From: Gigaspora margarita
Lineage: Eukaryota; Glomeromycota; Glomeromycetes; Diversisporales; Gigasporaceae
DNA length: 64,000 nucleotides
Assembly: GCA_009809945.1 (NCBI GenBank)
Contig: WTPW01001599.1
Location: 67,954 to 131,953 of the forward strand
Direction of reading: 5' to 3'
Positions 12,610 through 23,739 of the stretch are shown piece after piece. Every line of letters begins with the position of its first letter. The first letter of the stretch is position 1. Position numbers and translations under genes: made by a program. Under the pieces are notes generated by a model. It saw only the letters and a list, made by a program, of their open reading frames with translations, ran no database searches and was not told where the DNA came from.

Positions 12610-12680
12610 TAAATACTGTTGACTGATTTTTTGGTGGCTAAGTTAGAACGCGTGTTTCTTTTTTTCGACTTTGATAAAAA

Positions 12681-15196
12681 ATGAAAACGAACTATTTCTC
12701 AGAATCTTGCGATTGGAATCTTTTAAATTTTCTAACTTTCCGCCAGAAAGAAGAAAACTGGTCAGAAAATAAACAGAAAGAACACAATACATATACTAGG
12801 TCTTTGGGCACGATAGTAGCAACCGGATCAGATGAACAACAGTTAATAGCTCTTTCCGCTTTGAATGGCTTTGCAGTTAAGTAATTTTTACTTGTTAGAG
12901 TGAAGGTGGGCTTGAGAAGTCGTACTTGTCAGGTTACGGATGTTCCCAAGTTATTTAACATCAACAACAACTTATCAATCTGAACAATTTATTATCGACC
13001 TATCATGCTTGATACGAAGTGTTCTAGGCTGAGTTGTTGATGATCTATCATGCTCTGATGTTGACCAACCTTTACTGATAGTCATTACCACATCACAACA
13101 ACTTATCAATCTGAACAGTTCATTATCGACCTATCATGCTTGATACGAACCGTTCTAGGCTAAGTTGTTGATGATCTATCATGTTCGATGTGTTCATAAA
13201 CACCGTCTGATAGTCACATTAGTTGGTAGAATAATTGCTAATTATCTTTTTTTATAAATCAAAGAAAGAGGCAAATAGCGATGAGGTAACGGACTTTTGG
13301 AAAGGCATCGAAAATGACAGAAATGCCAAGGAATATGAAACTGCTCTCAAAAATTTGGATGTAAGTATTTGCTTCTCAATTCTTTTCGGCTCTCGTTTCA
13401 AAATAAATAATGTCTGATATCTCTTAGATGGTATTCGCTGTGGAGCGTACATTGGAACATAACGATTATATAAATGAAGTGGGACAACGGCGCAGACAGG
13501 TTATGAAACGTACTTCCGAAAATTACCAAGAGGAAAAATTTATTGACTCAAGTCAATCCAATAAAAACAATTATTCTTTGAGAAAAAAACAACGCGTAAA
13601 TTATAATGAGGAAGAAATGATTAAGAGGCAATATCAGGACAGAGAAATTTCGCCGTCGCCACACCAACCTGCAGGTAACCTCCCATTTGATAACAGCAAT
13701 GAATCTGATGATTCGGATGGAATTGAATCTAACTGTCCAGCGATAATCAACGACGTTATGGAACTGCAATTGGGACCTTCACCCCGAAAAGAGTCCAGAT
13801 GGCTCGTAAATGGCATAGATGTCTCTGAAAAGTGGCATCTCTTCAAGGAAGAGTCATTGAAATTGGCAAAGAGGGAAGGCCTTTTCGTAGAAAGCCACAC
13901 CCAGCAGATATTGTATGCTTAATTTTTCATTTGCTAGGTTACTGTGGAAAATAATTGTAATTATCTTAATCTCAATGTGTATAGATCCTTATCGCACATT
14001 CTATTATTAAAGTCTAAACAACATTGCCCTAGTATGATGGAGGTTTTTGGTGACGAGTTACTAGAAGTCATGCATAACGATATTTTACAAAGACTTACTA
14101 ACCAAAAAACGGAATTTGATGAGGAAATATTAGTGAAACTTGTCCGGATTGTTAAGGTATAATATCTTTACACTTATTTGATGTGAAAAAAATTTTTATG
14201 CACTTATTCTTGCTATAGCGCCTACAACGAAAAGAAATCACGAGAGATGATGCTATTTCAGAACTGCCAATTCTGGCAGTTGGTCGTTCTTACGGAGAAC
14301 GTGCAATTTTGAAAGCCGTAAGAAACATGTAAGATTGTAACAAATTATGGAACAAGGAGATTTTTTACAGTATCCAATGCTAAACATCTTTTATTTCTAA
14401 TTATTAGTATTGAAAGTGTTCCAAGAGTAACATTAAAAAGCCCTGTCGGTGAGGTGGAATTGTGTACTAGCTATATCGATACAATTCTCTGCCCAATATT
14501 TTCGGATCCTGATAGTGATGTACTTCTGAGATGGTAAGCCCTTTAACTTGATGATATAATATTTTCATATATACATTTTCTAACCAACAGGGTTACTACA
14601 GGTCGAATAAACAGGTAGAAGAGTCAAAAGCCAGAAAGTATACGGGTAGAGCCAAACAACCAGATGTCATCATTAATGAGATAAATCAGTTATCTTGGGG
14701 TCTAAGTAAAGGACATGGTGAAGCAAAAGTTCAAGAAGAGGAGAATAACCTTTACCTCCTTTGCACTGATCTCATACGAGTAGCTGTGTTTAACAAAGAT
14801 GCGATCGATTTTTATAACATGAATTGTATACTCGGATTTCAGGTTGTCGGTAGTTTCCAACGGTAACTTTTTTTTTGGATCTCACATTGCTGAACAAGTG
14901 CTCTGTACTCAATAGGGCAACATATTACATTCTATCTCACCACGCTTTTGTGTGACGCCTTATACGTTATGGTGGAAGTTGGCCATATTAATGTACCTAT
15001 GTCACTTGAACAGGTTCCTGCCTTCCTCACTAGCCTCGATACACTTCTCATCATATCAGATGCGTTTTGGGCTAATTGTATTGTGTCTACTGAAAAGAAA
15101 GAACCAAGCAGGCGCAGTACTCTTGCAACACCAAGCTTCAGAGAAATGGTTTCAAAGAGCCGGGATCGACATCGACCTTGTCAATTACGATTTTAA
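12681..15196 (+). CDS. Unknown protein, 8 exons, ~570 aa
   Basis: I do not recognise a named domain. Proposed exons are 12681-12875, 13265-13360, 13428-13912, 13985-14156, 14219-14328, 14408-14533, 14602-14849 and 14916-15196; all introns are GT-AG and the exon sum (1,713 nt) is an open frame ending in TAA. Introns are short (62-74 nt) except the first (~390 nt), which contains a duplicated segment, so the exon 1/2 junction (donor GTTAAG) is the least certain. The start follows AAAAA directly, a suitable context. The first ~200 residues are charged and probably disordered, with a basic RKKQR near residue 149 that could be a nuclear signal. The last ~300 residues look folded, with NNLYLLCTDLIRVAVF and a hydrophobic FYLTTLLCDALYVMVEVG segment. 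The style resembles uncharacterised multi-copy proteins of Mucoromycota and Glomeromycotina (inference). It has balanced composition and no stops, unlike everything around it. Confidence 0.8.
12966..13186. repeat. Direct repeat within intron 1
   Basis: A ~92-bp segment beginning CAACAACTTATCAATCTGAA and ending GATGATCTATCATG is present twice, at about 12966-13057 and 13095-13186, with a few differences. Each copy is partly self-complementary (CAACAACTTATCAA against GTTGTTGATG). It explains why this intron is far longer than the others. Confidence 0.7.
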
Positions 15197-15502
15197 TTTT
15201 TTTCGGTCTTAGTTTTTATAATGCTAAGAATTTCCGTTACTTTAGGTAATTGAACTGTAACTGTATTACATTATATTCGTATTTGTTTAATGAAGGAACG
15301 GTAGAATAAGATGCGGGATACGGAATGGAAATTGGGCAGATTGACAATTCAAGATGATAATATATGAAAAAAACATCATAATGGATCTTAACGTATTACA
15401 AAATAAATGTCATAGTTAACATATAAATTGCGATAATTGAGATTTTTTATTAGAAAAATAATGCATATATGTAACAATCATAGAGCATTTAAAGTTTAGA
15501 GT

Positions 15503-15873
15503 TTATTCAATGAGACCCAATTTTCGAAGATGCCCTGGAATAACTATATACGGGTCTTCATAATACCAAACATACCTCAAGGCAATCTGATTCTCTTCGC
15601 ATAATTCTTGAGTTGATCCCGCGCTTGCTGTTTGATAAAATTATTGGGATCGCCATTATGAAAGAATTTGATATATTTTTCGTGTTGTACGCCTTGTACT
15701 TCGATTGAAAAGCCATATTCTGGGCAATAAATATCAAGTTCTAATCCTGTGGGACATCCTGATGTTTTGAGAAAATTAGGTTTACGGATTAATGAAGGAG
15801 GGCCAAGATATTGTTAAAATCTCATGACATAGCTTTTCTCTTTTATATTTCGGCAGAATGGGCACTGTTGCAT
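15503..15873 (-). pseudogene. PD-(D/E)XK nuclease-like relic
   Basis: Read on the minus strand, an ATG at 15873 opens with CPFC, possibly half of a zinc ribbon. An in-frame TAA follows shortly. Then comes GLELDIYCPEYGFSIEVQG followed by QHEKYIKFFHNGDPNNFIKQ. This has the spacing of a PD-(D/E)XK core: Asp in ELD, then E-x-Q on the next strand, then a helix with QxxRD. After ARDQLK one frameshift leads to YVWYYEDPYIVIPGHL and a terminal TAA. I recall similar small zinc-ribbon/nuclease-like proteins as abundant in arbuscular mycorrhizal fungi; their role is unknown to me. It is broken by one stop and one frameshift. It lies convergent to the spliced gene, inside the same inverted-repeat pair. 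Confidence 0.7.
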
Positions 15874-15875
15874 AT

Positions 15876-15972
15876 GAAGTAGCTACTTATCTAAAGTAGC
15901 CACTTTATATATATAAAGTAGCGCTATCTGAAGTAGCTACTTTATATATCTAAAGTAGCTACTTTATATAAT
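15876..15972. repeat. Palindromic 22-bp satellite, first block
   Basis: About four units of the satellite that dominates up to 40.8 kb. The unit is two 11-bp halves, CTACTTTAGAT and ATCTAAAGTAG, each the reverse complement of the other, so the array has a dyad at every GATATC and every AGCT. Many units read TTTATATATC instead of TTTAGATATC. Confidence 0.85.
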
Positions 15973-16016
15973 GCACCTGTGCCAGGTTATGTCGATCATG
16001 TGGCCGAACTGCAAAT

Positions 16017-16195
16017 CAGGTTTCAAGATCAGGTGTAACGTAACACAATCATAGCAACCGTTCGCTTTGTCAAAAATCGCTTATTTATCAAAAGTTTGCA
16101 TAAAAAACCACCTTTAGCGCATTAACAAAAAGTTCTCCTTGAACGATTTTACTATATAACTACCTAACCTCTAACCTCTAACCCTAACCCTAACA
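16017..16195 (-). repeat. Right member of inverted-repeat pair
   Basis: Reverse-complement partner of 11988-12175, with TTTCAAGATCAGGTGTAACG on its inner side and CTCTAACCCTAACCCTAAC on its outer side. The outer edge resembles a short run of telomere-type CCCTAA repeats (about 2-3 units, some variant). Confidence 0.65.
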
Positions 16196-16351
16196 TTAAT
16201 AAACTTCAAAAAAATTTGCCTGCGCCACAACCTGGCACAGAATCCATACGTGCTTATATAATAAATGGTCGGTTATTATTATTATATACAGTACATAAGC
16301 TAAAGAATATTTTATTAAGTAAAGGTTTATTCTAGTTCTAAGTAAAGTTAT

Positions 16352-16607
16352 AAAGAAGATTTCTTTGATCTTAATAGCAGTGAAATCATTTAAATCAGCT
16401 TGGTGAGTATAATGATACATGGGAGTGAAGGTGTGGATATAGGGATCTGCAAATTCACAATTACACAAAAATATAAACATGGCTCTTTGTGTAGCTGTAA
16501 ATTTGCAGATCCTATATTTACACCTTTACTCTCAAGAATTTTGAGACCGACAAAGCCAATTTAAAAGATTTCACTACTATTAGAATCAAAAAAATCTTCT
16601 TTTAGAA
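16352..16607. repeat. 256-bp imperfect palindrome
   Basis: The left arm GAAGATTTCTTTGATCTTAA...GGATCTGCAAATT is mirrored by the right arm ending in AAAAAAATCTTC, with the centre near 16480. A foldback element; it abuts satellite on its right. Confidence 0.7.
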
Positions 16608-16726
16608 ATCTAAAATAGCTACTTTATATAACTAAAGTAGTTACTTTATATATCTAAAGTAGCTACTTCATATATCTAAAGTAGCTACTTTATATATCTA
16701 AAGTAGCTACTTTATATATCTAAAGT
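16608..16726. repeat. Palindromic satellite block
   Basis: Five to six satellite units, mostly the TTTATATATC variant, between a foldback element and the first TTTGA-rich element. Confidence 0.85.
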
Positions 16727-17012
16727 AGGGTTCCTCAAATTCAAATCAAATCAAATATTGGGTCAATTTGAATTTGATCAAATCAAATTGACCCTGATTT
16801 GAATTTGATTTGATTCAAATATTTGGATTTGAATTTGATTTGAATTTGAATTTTTAATAGTAATTTTCAAATCAAATCAAATATTTGTCAAATTAAATTA
16901 AATTTGGTCAGTTTTGAATTTGATCAAATCAAATATAGTCAAATTTGAATTTGAATTTGATCAAATATTTGATTCAAATATTTGAAAATCAAATCAAATT
17001 GCAGAACCCTAA
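16727..17012. mobile_element. TTTGA-rich foldback element, copy 1
   Basis: It begins AGGGTTCCTCAAATTC and ends CAAATTGCAGAACCCTAA. The interior is almost wholly TTTGATTTGAATTTGA and its complement, making a long hairpin. Satellite units lie directly on both sides. Six copies occur in the window, all inside the satellite. Confidence 0.75.
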
Positions 17013-17162
17013 TCTAAAGTAGCTACTTTAGATATCTAAAGTAGCTACTTCAGATATCTAAAGTAGCTACTTCAGATATCTAAAGTAGCTATTTATATAT
17101 TTAAAGTAGCTACTTTATAAGTTATATCTAAAGTAGTTATTTCAAATATCTAAAGTAGCAAC
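17013..17162. repeat. Palindromic satellite block
   Basis: Satellite units, several with TTCAGATATC, ending in the variant GTAGCAAC that served as the target of the next element. Confidence 0.8.
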
Positions 17163-17313
17163 TAGAGTTAATACCTCAATCTGGATATATTTTTTATATC
17201 CAGTTTTATTATAGTATATATCCAGATTTATTAATAAAACCACTATGTCACATTATATCACATTATATAATATATATCCGGATATATAAATCTAGATAGA
17301 GGTGTTAACTCTA
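17163..17313. mobile_element. hAT-like MITE, 8-bp TSD GTAGCAAC
   Basis: A 151-bp element with ends TAGAGTTAATACCTC and TAGAGTTAACACCTC (read from the right). It is flanked by perfect 8-bp direct repeats GTAGCAAC (17155-17162 and 17314-17321), which are themselves a variant satellite sequence. An 8-bp duplication indicates mobilisation by a hAT-type transposase. Confidence 0.8.
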
Positions 17314-17321
17314 GTAGCAAC

Positions 17322-17447
17322 TAAATATATCTAAAGTAGCTACTTTAGATATTTAAAGTAGCTACTTTAGATATCTAAAGCAGCTACTTTATATATTTAA
17401 TGTAATTGCTTTATATAAACAAAGTAGCTACTTTATATATCTAAAAA
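17322..17447. repeat. Palindromic satellite block
   Basis: Five to six satellite units, degenerating at the right edge where the next insertion starts with a poly-T run. Confidence 0.8.
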
Positions 17448-17449
17448 AA

Positions 17450-18592
17450 CACTTTTTTTTTTAGGCTTAAGCAGTCCTGTCTTTATTAATTTTTGAACTT
17501 CATAGTAAAGTACACTATTGTATATTCTACTTGTTTAATGTTCTATCTAATAATGACTCACCAAGCTAGCAAGCTAGAACCCAATGTGACCTGCCAAAAC
17601 AACATTCCATTTCACCTTAGATTCTTAACTAAGAACTTTGTAATCATACGATTAGCTCCAAAGGATTATTAACTGGCTGTTGTATGCCTTGTCAAGACTA
17701 CCCAACCCTTCTTTAAAACTTCTTCCACCTAGATCTGGGCAGAATAGTTAATCTCTTACTCTCATATAAGAAATGAAAATAATGCCATGTCCATATAAAG
17801 AAAACAAAATTTAGAAAAAAGAAAAAACAAAACAACATAAACAAAAAACATAAAGTACTATATTCTAAATATGATTCAAACATAAGGGAACAGGTGAAAA
17901 AGCAAAAAGGATAGAGTAGTCTAACAAATTAACTATTTAAAAATTATATAATACTGCACAAGAAAACACATTATCTAGTATTATATGTACAAAAAGAAAA
18001 AAAATTCTAGAATTTATTCCCTCTGATCAACCAACCCTATTGCATCACAACTCTATTATGTGTCATTCCTGTTTACAATGTCCTGTGCTTTCTTTCTGGT
18101 TAGGATAGGAATAGCAATATCAATCTTTTGGAAGGGGTATGCTGGATTTCTCACTTTACGTCAAAAATTCTAGCAAAAAAGTTCAAGTGAGAATATGGAG
18201 AAGGGATTTTGTAATTTTTGTTACACTTGCTACAAAAAATCTTAAAGAGTGTAATAAAAGACTCATTTTTTTCTAATTCACCGCCTAGCCAGCTATATTA
18301 TCTTTTTCGACTAAAGAAAACTTTTACCAGAATTTCTTCACCAAGGGCACCTACTACCAGTTATCTTGCACAACTGATGCTTCTGGCTTGCTTGCCAAAT
18401 ATATAAAGAAGTCCCAAGAGAAAAATGTAGAAAAGAAAACTGTTAACCTTTATAAAAACTGATATTATAGTTGCTTTGTTTATTACTGAAATAAAAATTT
18501 TTTGTTTTTGTTTGTTCAAATTTTTGGTACAAGTGATCATCAGAAAAAGTTCCATTTATTAAAAATGCTAAAAAAAAATAAATATTTAAAGC
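17450..18592 (-). mobile_element. Probable retroposed insertion in satellite
   Basis: A 1.1-kb non-satellite segment lies between satellite blocks. Its left edge is a T-run (17452-17462), as expected for the A-tail of a minus-strand retroposed copy. On the minus strand between about 18400 and 18080 there is a partly open frame containing FITLFKIFCSKCNKNYKIPS, not assigned to a family. It could be a 5'-truncated LINE or a processed transcript; clear target duplications were not found. Confidence 0.4.
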
Positions 18593-18595
18593 AAC

Positions 18596-18652
18596 TATTT
18601 TTAAATATATAAAGTAGCTACTTTTGATATATAAAGTAGCTACTTTATCTAT
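18596..18652. repeat. Palindromic satellite block
   Basis: Two to three degenerate satellite units to the right of the retroposed segment. Confidence 0.7.
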
Positions 18653-20414
18653 ATCATTTATTTTTGGGTCTGTGCACTTTAATGTTTTAGATTGGCTGCA
18701 ACAGATTTTGGAAACTTCTAAATAGAAATTTTGGAATTTTGAAAACTTCTACAGAAATAATTATAGGAATTTTGTGCACTTTAATGTTTTTGATTGGTCA
18801 TACCCAAAAAATGTGACCTGAATGTAAGAAACTGACAAAAATCATAAGATGATTATGACAATAATCATAGCGAGTAATTATTATAACTTTCAAGTAATTA
18901 TTAAATCATTTTTTATAACAAGTAATTATTATATCATTTTTAACACACTTATTAATGCCCTTAAACAACTTACAAAATCATAAAACATGAATTTGCCAAA
19001 TTTACATTTGTTGTTTGATTACACTAAAAAAGTCAATCAAATGTTTACAAATTTGAAAGCATTTTGAGAACAAAAATAAGTGCAAGTGCAAAAACAAGCA
19101 CAAGAACAAGAACAATTACAACAATTAGTGCAAGTGCAAGAATAAGCACAAGAACATTTACCCACAATATAAGATTAATTATCTACTAATTTCTTATATG
19201 AGTGTATAATAAATAGTAAATAGTGCTGCTTAATATTGAGAATAAAAAAAAATTCAATTGCACTTTGTTATTTTTGATAAAACTTCAATCAGACTGTAAG
19301 AAATCTGTAATTATTGTAACATTTTGATCATGCATATTATAGCTGATTTGAAAATTAATGGAACACATGTGATGATTATCCAAATTTCTATAATTATTTT
19401 CTAGTATAACAGTATAGTTTTTTTAGTTAGAATATAACTATCTATATATATTTTTGGGTCTGTGCACTTTAATGTTTTTAATCGGCTATAACCAAAAAGT
19501 GTAATTTATATATGGGAATTTGGTATAAGAATTTTTTGGTTGTGTGCTTTGAGAAAAATCAAAAGACCTATGAAAAACTTTAGAAGTTATAAAAAGATAT
19601 CTATATTTCAAATCTAAACCATCTAATTTTGAGTTTGTCTGTTTAAATATTTTTGATTAGTCGTATACAAAAAATGTAACCTAAACATGGAAAAACTAAC
19701 AGAAAACATAATTATTATATCTTTTTTTTAGTTATTAATATTATTAGAATACACAATAAAGAAATTGGGTTTCAATCCTGCATCCAATTGGTCTTTTGTT
19801 CATAAATTGATTAGATAACTCAGAGCACATGCAATGTGTCATTCTGATGCAATCCCTAAAACAAAGTTCGTCCATTTAAATATTTTTGATTGGTCATCTT
19901 CAGAAAATGTGACCAGTGTGTGGAAAACTTAATTTTTGGGTCTGTGTACTTTAACATTTTTAATTGGCCATAACTGAAAAGTGTGATTTATGTGTGAGAA
20001 TTTGGTATAAGAATTTTTTGGTTGTGTGCTTTGAGAAAAATCAAAAGACCCATAGGAAACTTTAGAAGTTATAAAAAGATATTATCTATATTTCAAATCT
20101 AAACCATCTAATTTGAGTTTGTTTATTTAAATGTTTTTGATTAGTTGTATCCAAAAAATGTGACTTAAATGTGGAAAAACTAACAGAAAACATAATTATT
20201 ATATTTTTTTTTTAGTTATTGATATTATTAGAATACACAATAAAGAAATTAGGGTTCAATCCTGCATGCCAATTGGTCTTTTGTTTATAAATTGATTAGA
20301 TAACTCAGGGCATGTGCAATATGTCATTCTGATGTAATCTCTAAAACAACATTTGTCTGTTTAAACATTTTTGATTGGTTATCTTTAGAAAATGTAACCA
20401 GTGTGTGGAAAACT
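18653..20414. repeat. Repeated segments with GGGTCTGTGCACTTTAATG
   Basis: Non-coding. The phrase GGGTCTGTGCACTTTAATG followed by TTTTTGATTGG recurs near 18665, 19448 and 19936, and shortened forms near 18775, 19630, 19870, 20115 and 20355. The clearest part is a tandem duplication of about 484 bp: 19449-19932 and 19933-20414 match almost throughout, including GGTTGTGTGCTTTGAGAAAA and TTAGAATACACAATAAAG. Confidence 0.7.
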
Positions 20415-20723
20415 TATTTTAGCATATGATTTGTCATATCGATGTATTAATAATGAAAACAGAATTAAAGCATCCAAAAATGTAGGAAAATTTTTGGTCA
20501 GCTATGATAATTCTATTTAAAACTATGTTTGTTCATTTTAATGACTTTATATTATCATGTTTTGTACAATCTATAAATTATAAATTGCCATGAAAATATG
20601 AAGTTCATTTTTGCAATTGTTTTTAGAAGAATGTATAATTAGGCTGCAAAGTTGATTTTCATTTTGCATTATATGAAATCTAAAAACTTCAGTAGGTCGT
20701 TCAGTTTTTTTTTAAATTAAGTA
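20415..20723. repeat. Degenerate AT-rich repeat block, first unit
   Basis: Contains TTCTATTTAAAACTATGTTTG, GCAATTGTTTTTAGAAGAATG and GGCTGCAAAGTTGATTTTCA, which recur in the block at 21457-23739. No coding potential. Confidence 0.55.
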
Positions 20724-21456
20724 CAGTCAGACCTCTCTATAGTCACACCCCATATAGTCACACCTCTATTTAAGCACCCAATTTTGTGCAACGGACTCAA
20801 ATATAGTAAAAAAACCTCATTATAGTCACAAATCGCTTATAATCACTATCACCATGAAAATTTGATTTTTTAACAATTTTATTAATAAAAAACCCTCATT
20901 ATAGTCACAAATTTTTAACTAAATACGGATTATAAAATCTGATTGGCCAATTTTCATATTCACATATATTTAAAATTATCTATTAAAGCTTCTTAAAGAT
21001 TTGATAGCAAATAACTTTTGATCCAATGATCCAATTTAGATGAAACAACTACCAAAATGTTCGTCTCAATGAGACGATTCTAATGAGCCCAAAATCGTTA
21101 AAATTGAATCACACGCTCCTGAGGTCGTTAAGGATTTGTATCACTTTACATGTTTAAGAGTTGATTAAATTTAAACATCTGAGTGAAAATCTTTAATAAT
21201 CTTAGTATTTGTAATTAAATTTGGATGATTTTGGACTCTTTAGAATCGTCTCATTGAGTCAAACACTATGGTAGTTGTTTTATCCAAATTGGACTACTGG
21301 ATTAAATTTTTTAATAGTATTTCAAATACGCGCAAATATATTACTTATTGGCTTTGATCACATGACCATAATGAGGCATTTTATTTATAGTCACACCTCT
21401 TTACAATCACCAAAATAGGGTGCGACAGACTTGGTGATTATAGAGAGGGACGACTA
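20724..21456. mobile_element. pogo/Tigger-like non-autonomous element
   Basis: It begins CAGTCAGACCTCTCTATAGT after TA and ends with the mirrored TATAGAGAGGGACGACTA. TIRs starting CAGT with a CTCTATA core and a TA target are typical of pogo/Tigger elements. ATAGTCACACC motifs repeat in both subterminal regions. There is no transposase. The middle carries ACCAAAATGTTCGTCTCA and GAGACGATTCTAATGAGCCC, a module also found in TAA-flanked MITEs of this window. Confidence 0.65.
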
Positions 21457-23739
21457 ATAATCCAGGTTGGAGGTAAAAGTGCTTCGCAAGGTGAGAGGAT
21501 AAGTTATTAGAACTGCTCATTCACATTTAAGATTAGGTTATACAAAGTTGATTTTGCTGTATTGCATGGAATCTGAAAACTTCAGTTAGGTATTTTTTAT
21601 TTTGTTTTTTAATTTTTAATTTTTTTTTAATTTACTGTAAATTAATAGATACCTTTTTTACACATAATGTGTTATATTTGATGTGCAATAAAATTAAAGC
21701 AGCATCCAAACATTATCAATTTGTGAAAAAAATTTCAGTTAGCCTATAACGATTCTATTTAAAACTGCATATAAATCACTAGAGTAGTATAGAGTTTACT
21801 TTGGCAATTGTTTTCAAGAGAATATATATATAATTAGGCTACTAAGTTGACTTTCTTTTGTATTACATAGAATCTGAAAACTTTGATCAATTGGTCAGTT
21901 TTTTTTTAATATACTGTAAATAATATAATCATACAAACATCTGATATTAGGCTGCCAATGTTGATTTTTCATATTGCATTACATGGAATCTGAGAATTTA
22001 GATCAGATAAGTTTTTTTTTTAAGCAAAGTTGATTTTTATTTTGAGTTACAAATAATCTGAAAACTTTGGTCTTTTTTTTATATATATTTTTGTTTTAAT
22101 TTACTATAAATTAGGCTACGCAAAGTTGATTTTCATTTTGAATTACATGAAATCTAAAAAATTTGGTTAGTCAGTCAGTTTTTTTTTAAATTTACTGTAC
22201 TGTAAATCATAATCATGCTCATATCTAAGATTAGGCTGCGCAAAGTTAATTTTTTGTTTTGCATTATGTAAAACCTGAGAACTTCAGTCAGTGGGTCAGA
22301 TTTTATTTTTTTAAGCAAAGTTGACTTTTCATTTTGCATTATAAAGAATCTGAAAACTTTGGTTAGTTTTTTTTTTTTTAATTTACTATAAATTAATAGC
22401 TACCTTTTTTGTATATATTTCATCATATTTGATGTGTTAATAATAATGACAGAGTTAAAGATGTATCCAAAACATGATCAAATTGTGAAAAATTTTTGGT
22501 CTTCCTATGATGATTCTATTTAAAACTATATATAAATCACCAGAAAAATATAGAGTTCACTTTGGCAATTGTTTTCAAAAAAATGTATGTATAATTATGC
22601 TATGCAAAGTTAATTTTTGTTTAGTACTACAGAGAATCTGAAAACTTTAGTCAGTAAGTCTTTTTTTTCATTTATTAATTTATTTGGAATATGAAAACTG
22701 GTCAGTGGTCAGATTTTTAATTTTTTTTCAAACAAAATTAATTTTGTTTTGCATCTAAAAACTTTATTCAGTTAGTTGGTTTTATTTTTAATTTTTTATT
22801 TTTATTTTTTTTAATTTTCTGCCATCTTTTTTGTATGCAATTTGTCACATTCGATATGTTAATAATGATCAAGTTAAAGCTGCTTCTGAAAACATGACCG
22901 AATTATAGTAAAATTTTGGTCATTCTATAATGATTCTATTTAAAACTATATAAAATCACAAGGGAAAGTATGGAGTTCACTTTGGCAATTGTTTTCAAGA
23001 GAATATATATATATCTAAGCCATGCAATGTTGACTTTTGTTCATATTATATGGAATCTAATATCTTTGGCCAGTCAGATAATTTTTTTTAATTTACTGTA
23101 AATAATATAATCATGCTCATAACTAAAATTAGACCACACGAAGTTGATTTTTCATTTTGCAATACATGGAATCTAAAAACTTCAGTCAGTCAGTCTATTG
23201 GATTTTTTTTTGAATTAATAGAATAATCTTCACATTTAAGGCAAAGTTAGTTTTTTATTTTGCATTATATGGAATCTGAGAACTTTGGTTGGTTGGTCAG
23301 TCATTTGGTTTTTTTTTAATTTTAAATTAATAAATATCCTTTTATTATATGATTCGTCATATCAATATATAATAATGATTGCAGATTTAATACTGCATTC
23401 AAAAATGTGATCAAATTGTGGGAAAATTTCAGTTAGCTTATGACAATTCTATTTAAAACTGTTAAATATTTGTTTATATTTTTATAATTGATCTATAAAT
23501 TATAAATAGATAGGATAAGTATAGAGTTCATTTTAGCTATTGTTTTCAAAAGAATGTATATATAATTAGAGCAGGCTGAGTTGACTTTCATTGTATTACA
23601 TGGAATCAAAAACTTTGGTCAGTCAGTTTTTTTTTTCTTTTTTTTTTTTAATTAATTTATTGTAAATTAATAATTTGAAAACCTTAGTTGGTCAAAGGTT
23701 TTTTTTATTTTTTTCTTTTTTTTATTGTAAATTATATAA
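21457..23739. repeat. Large degenerate repeat block
   Basis: Non-coding. Units of about 350-500 bp recur with strong divergence. Each holds GCAAAGTTGATTTTCATTTTG, a CATGGAATCTGAAAACTT phrase, a T-rich tract, ATTCTATTTAAAACTATATA and CACTTTGGCAATTGTTTTCA. Starts can be seen near 21540, 22120, 22320, 22610, 23140 and 23580. Confidence 0.55.

Noticed and set aside
14952-15212. Alternative frame over the last exon of the spliced gene
   Set aside because: Only the other frame continues from exon 7 through the GT-AG intron 14850-14915 and fits the exon phases.
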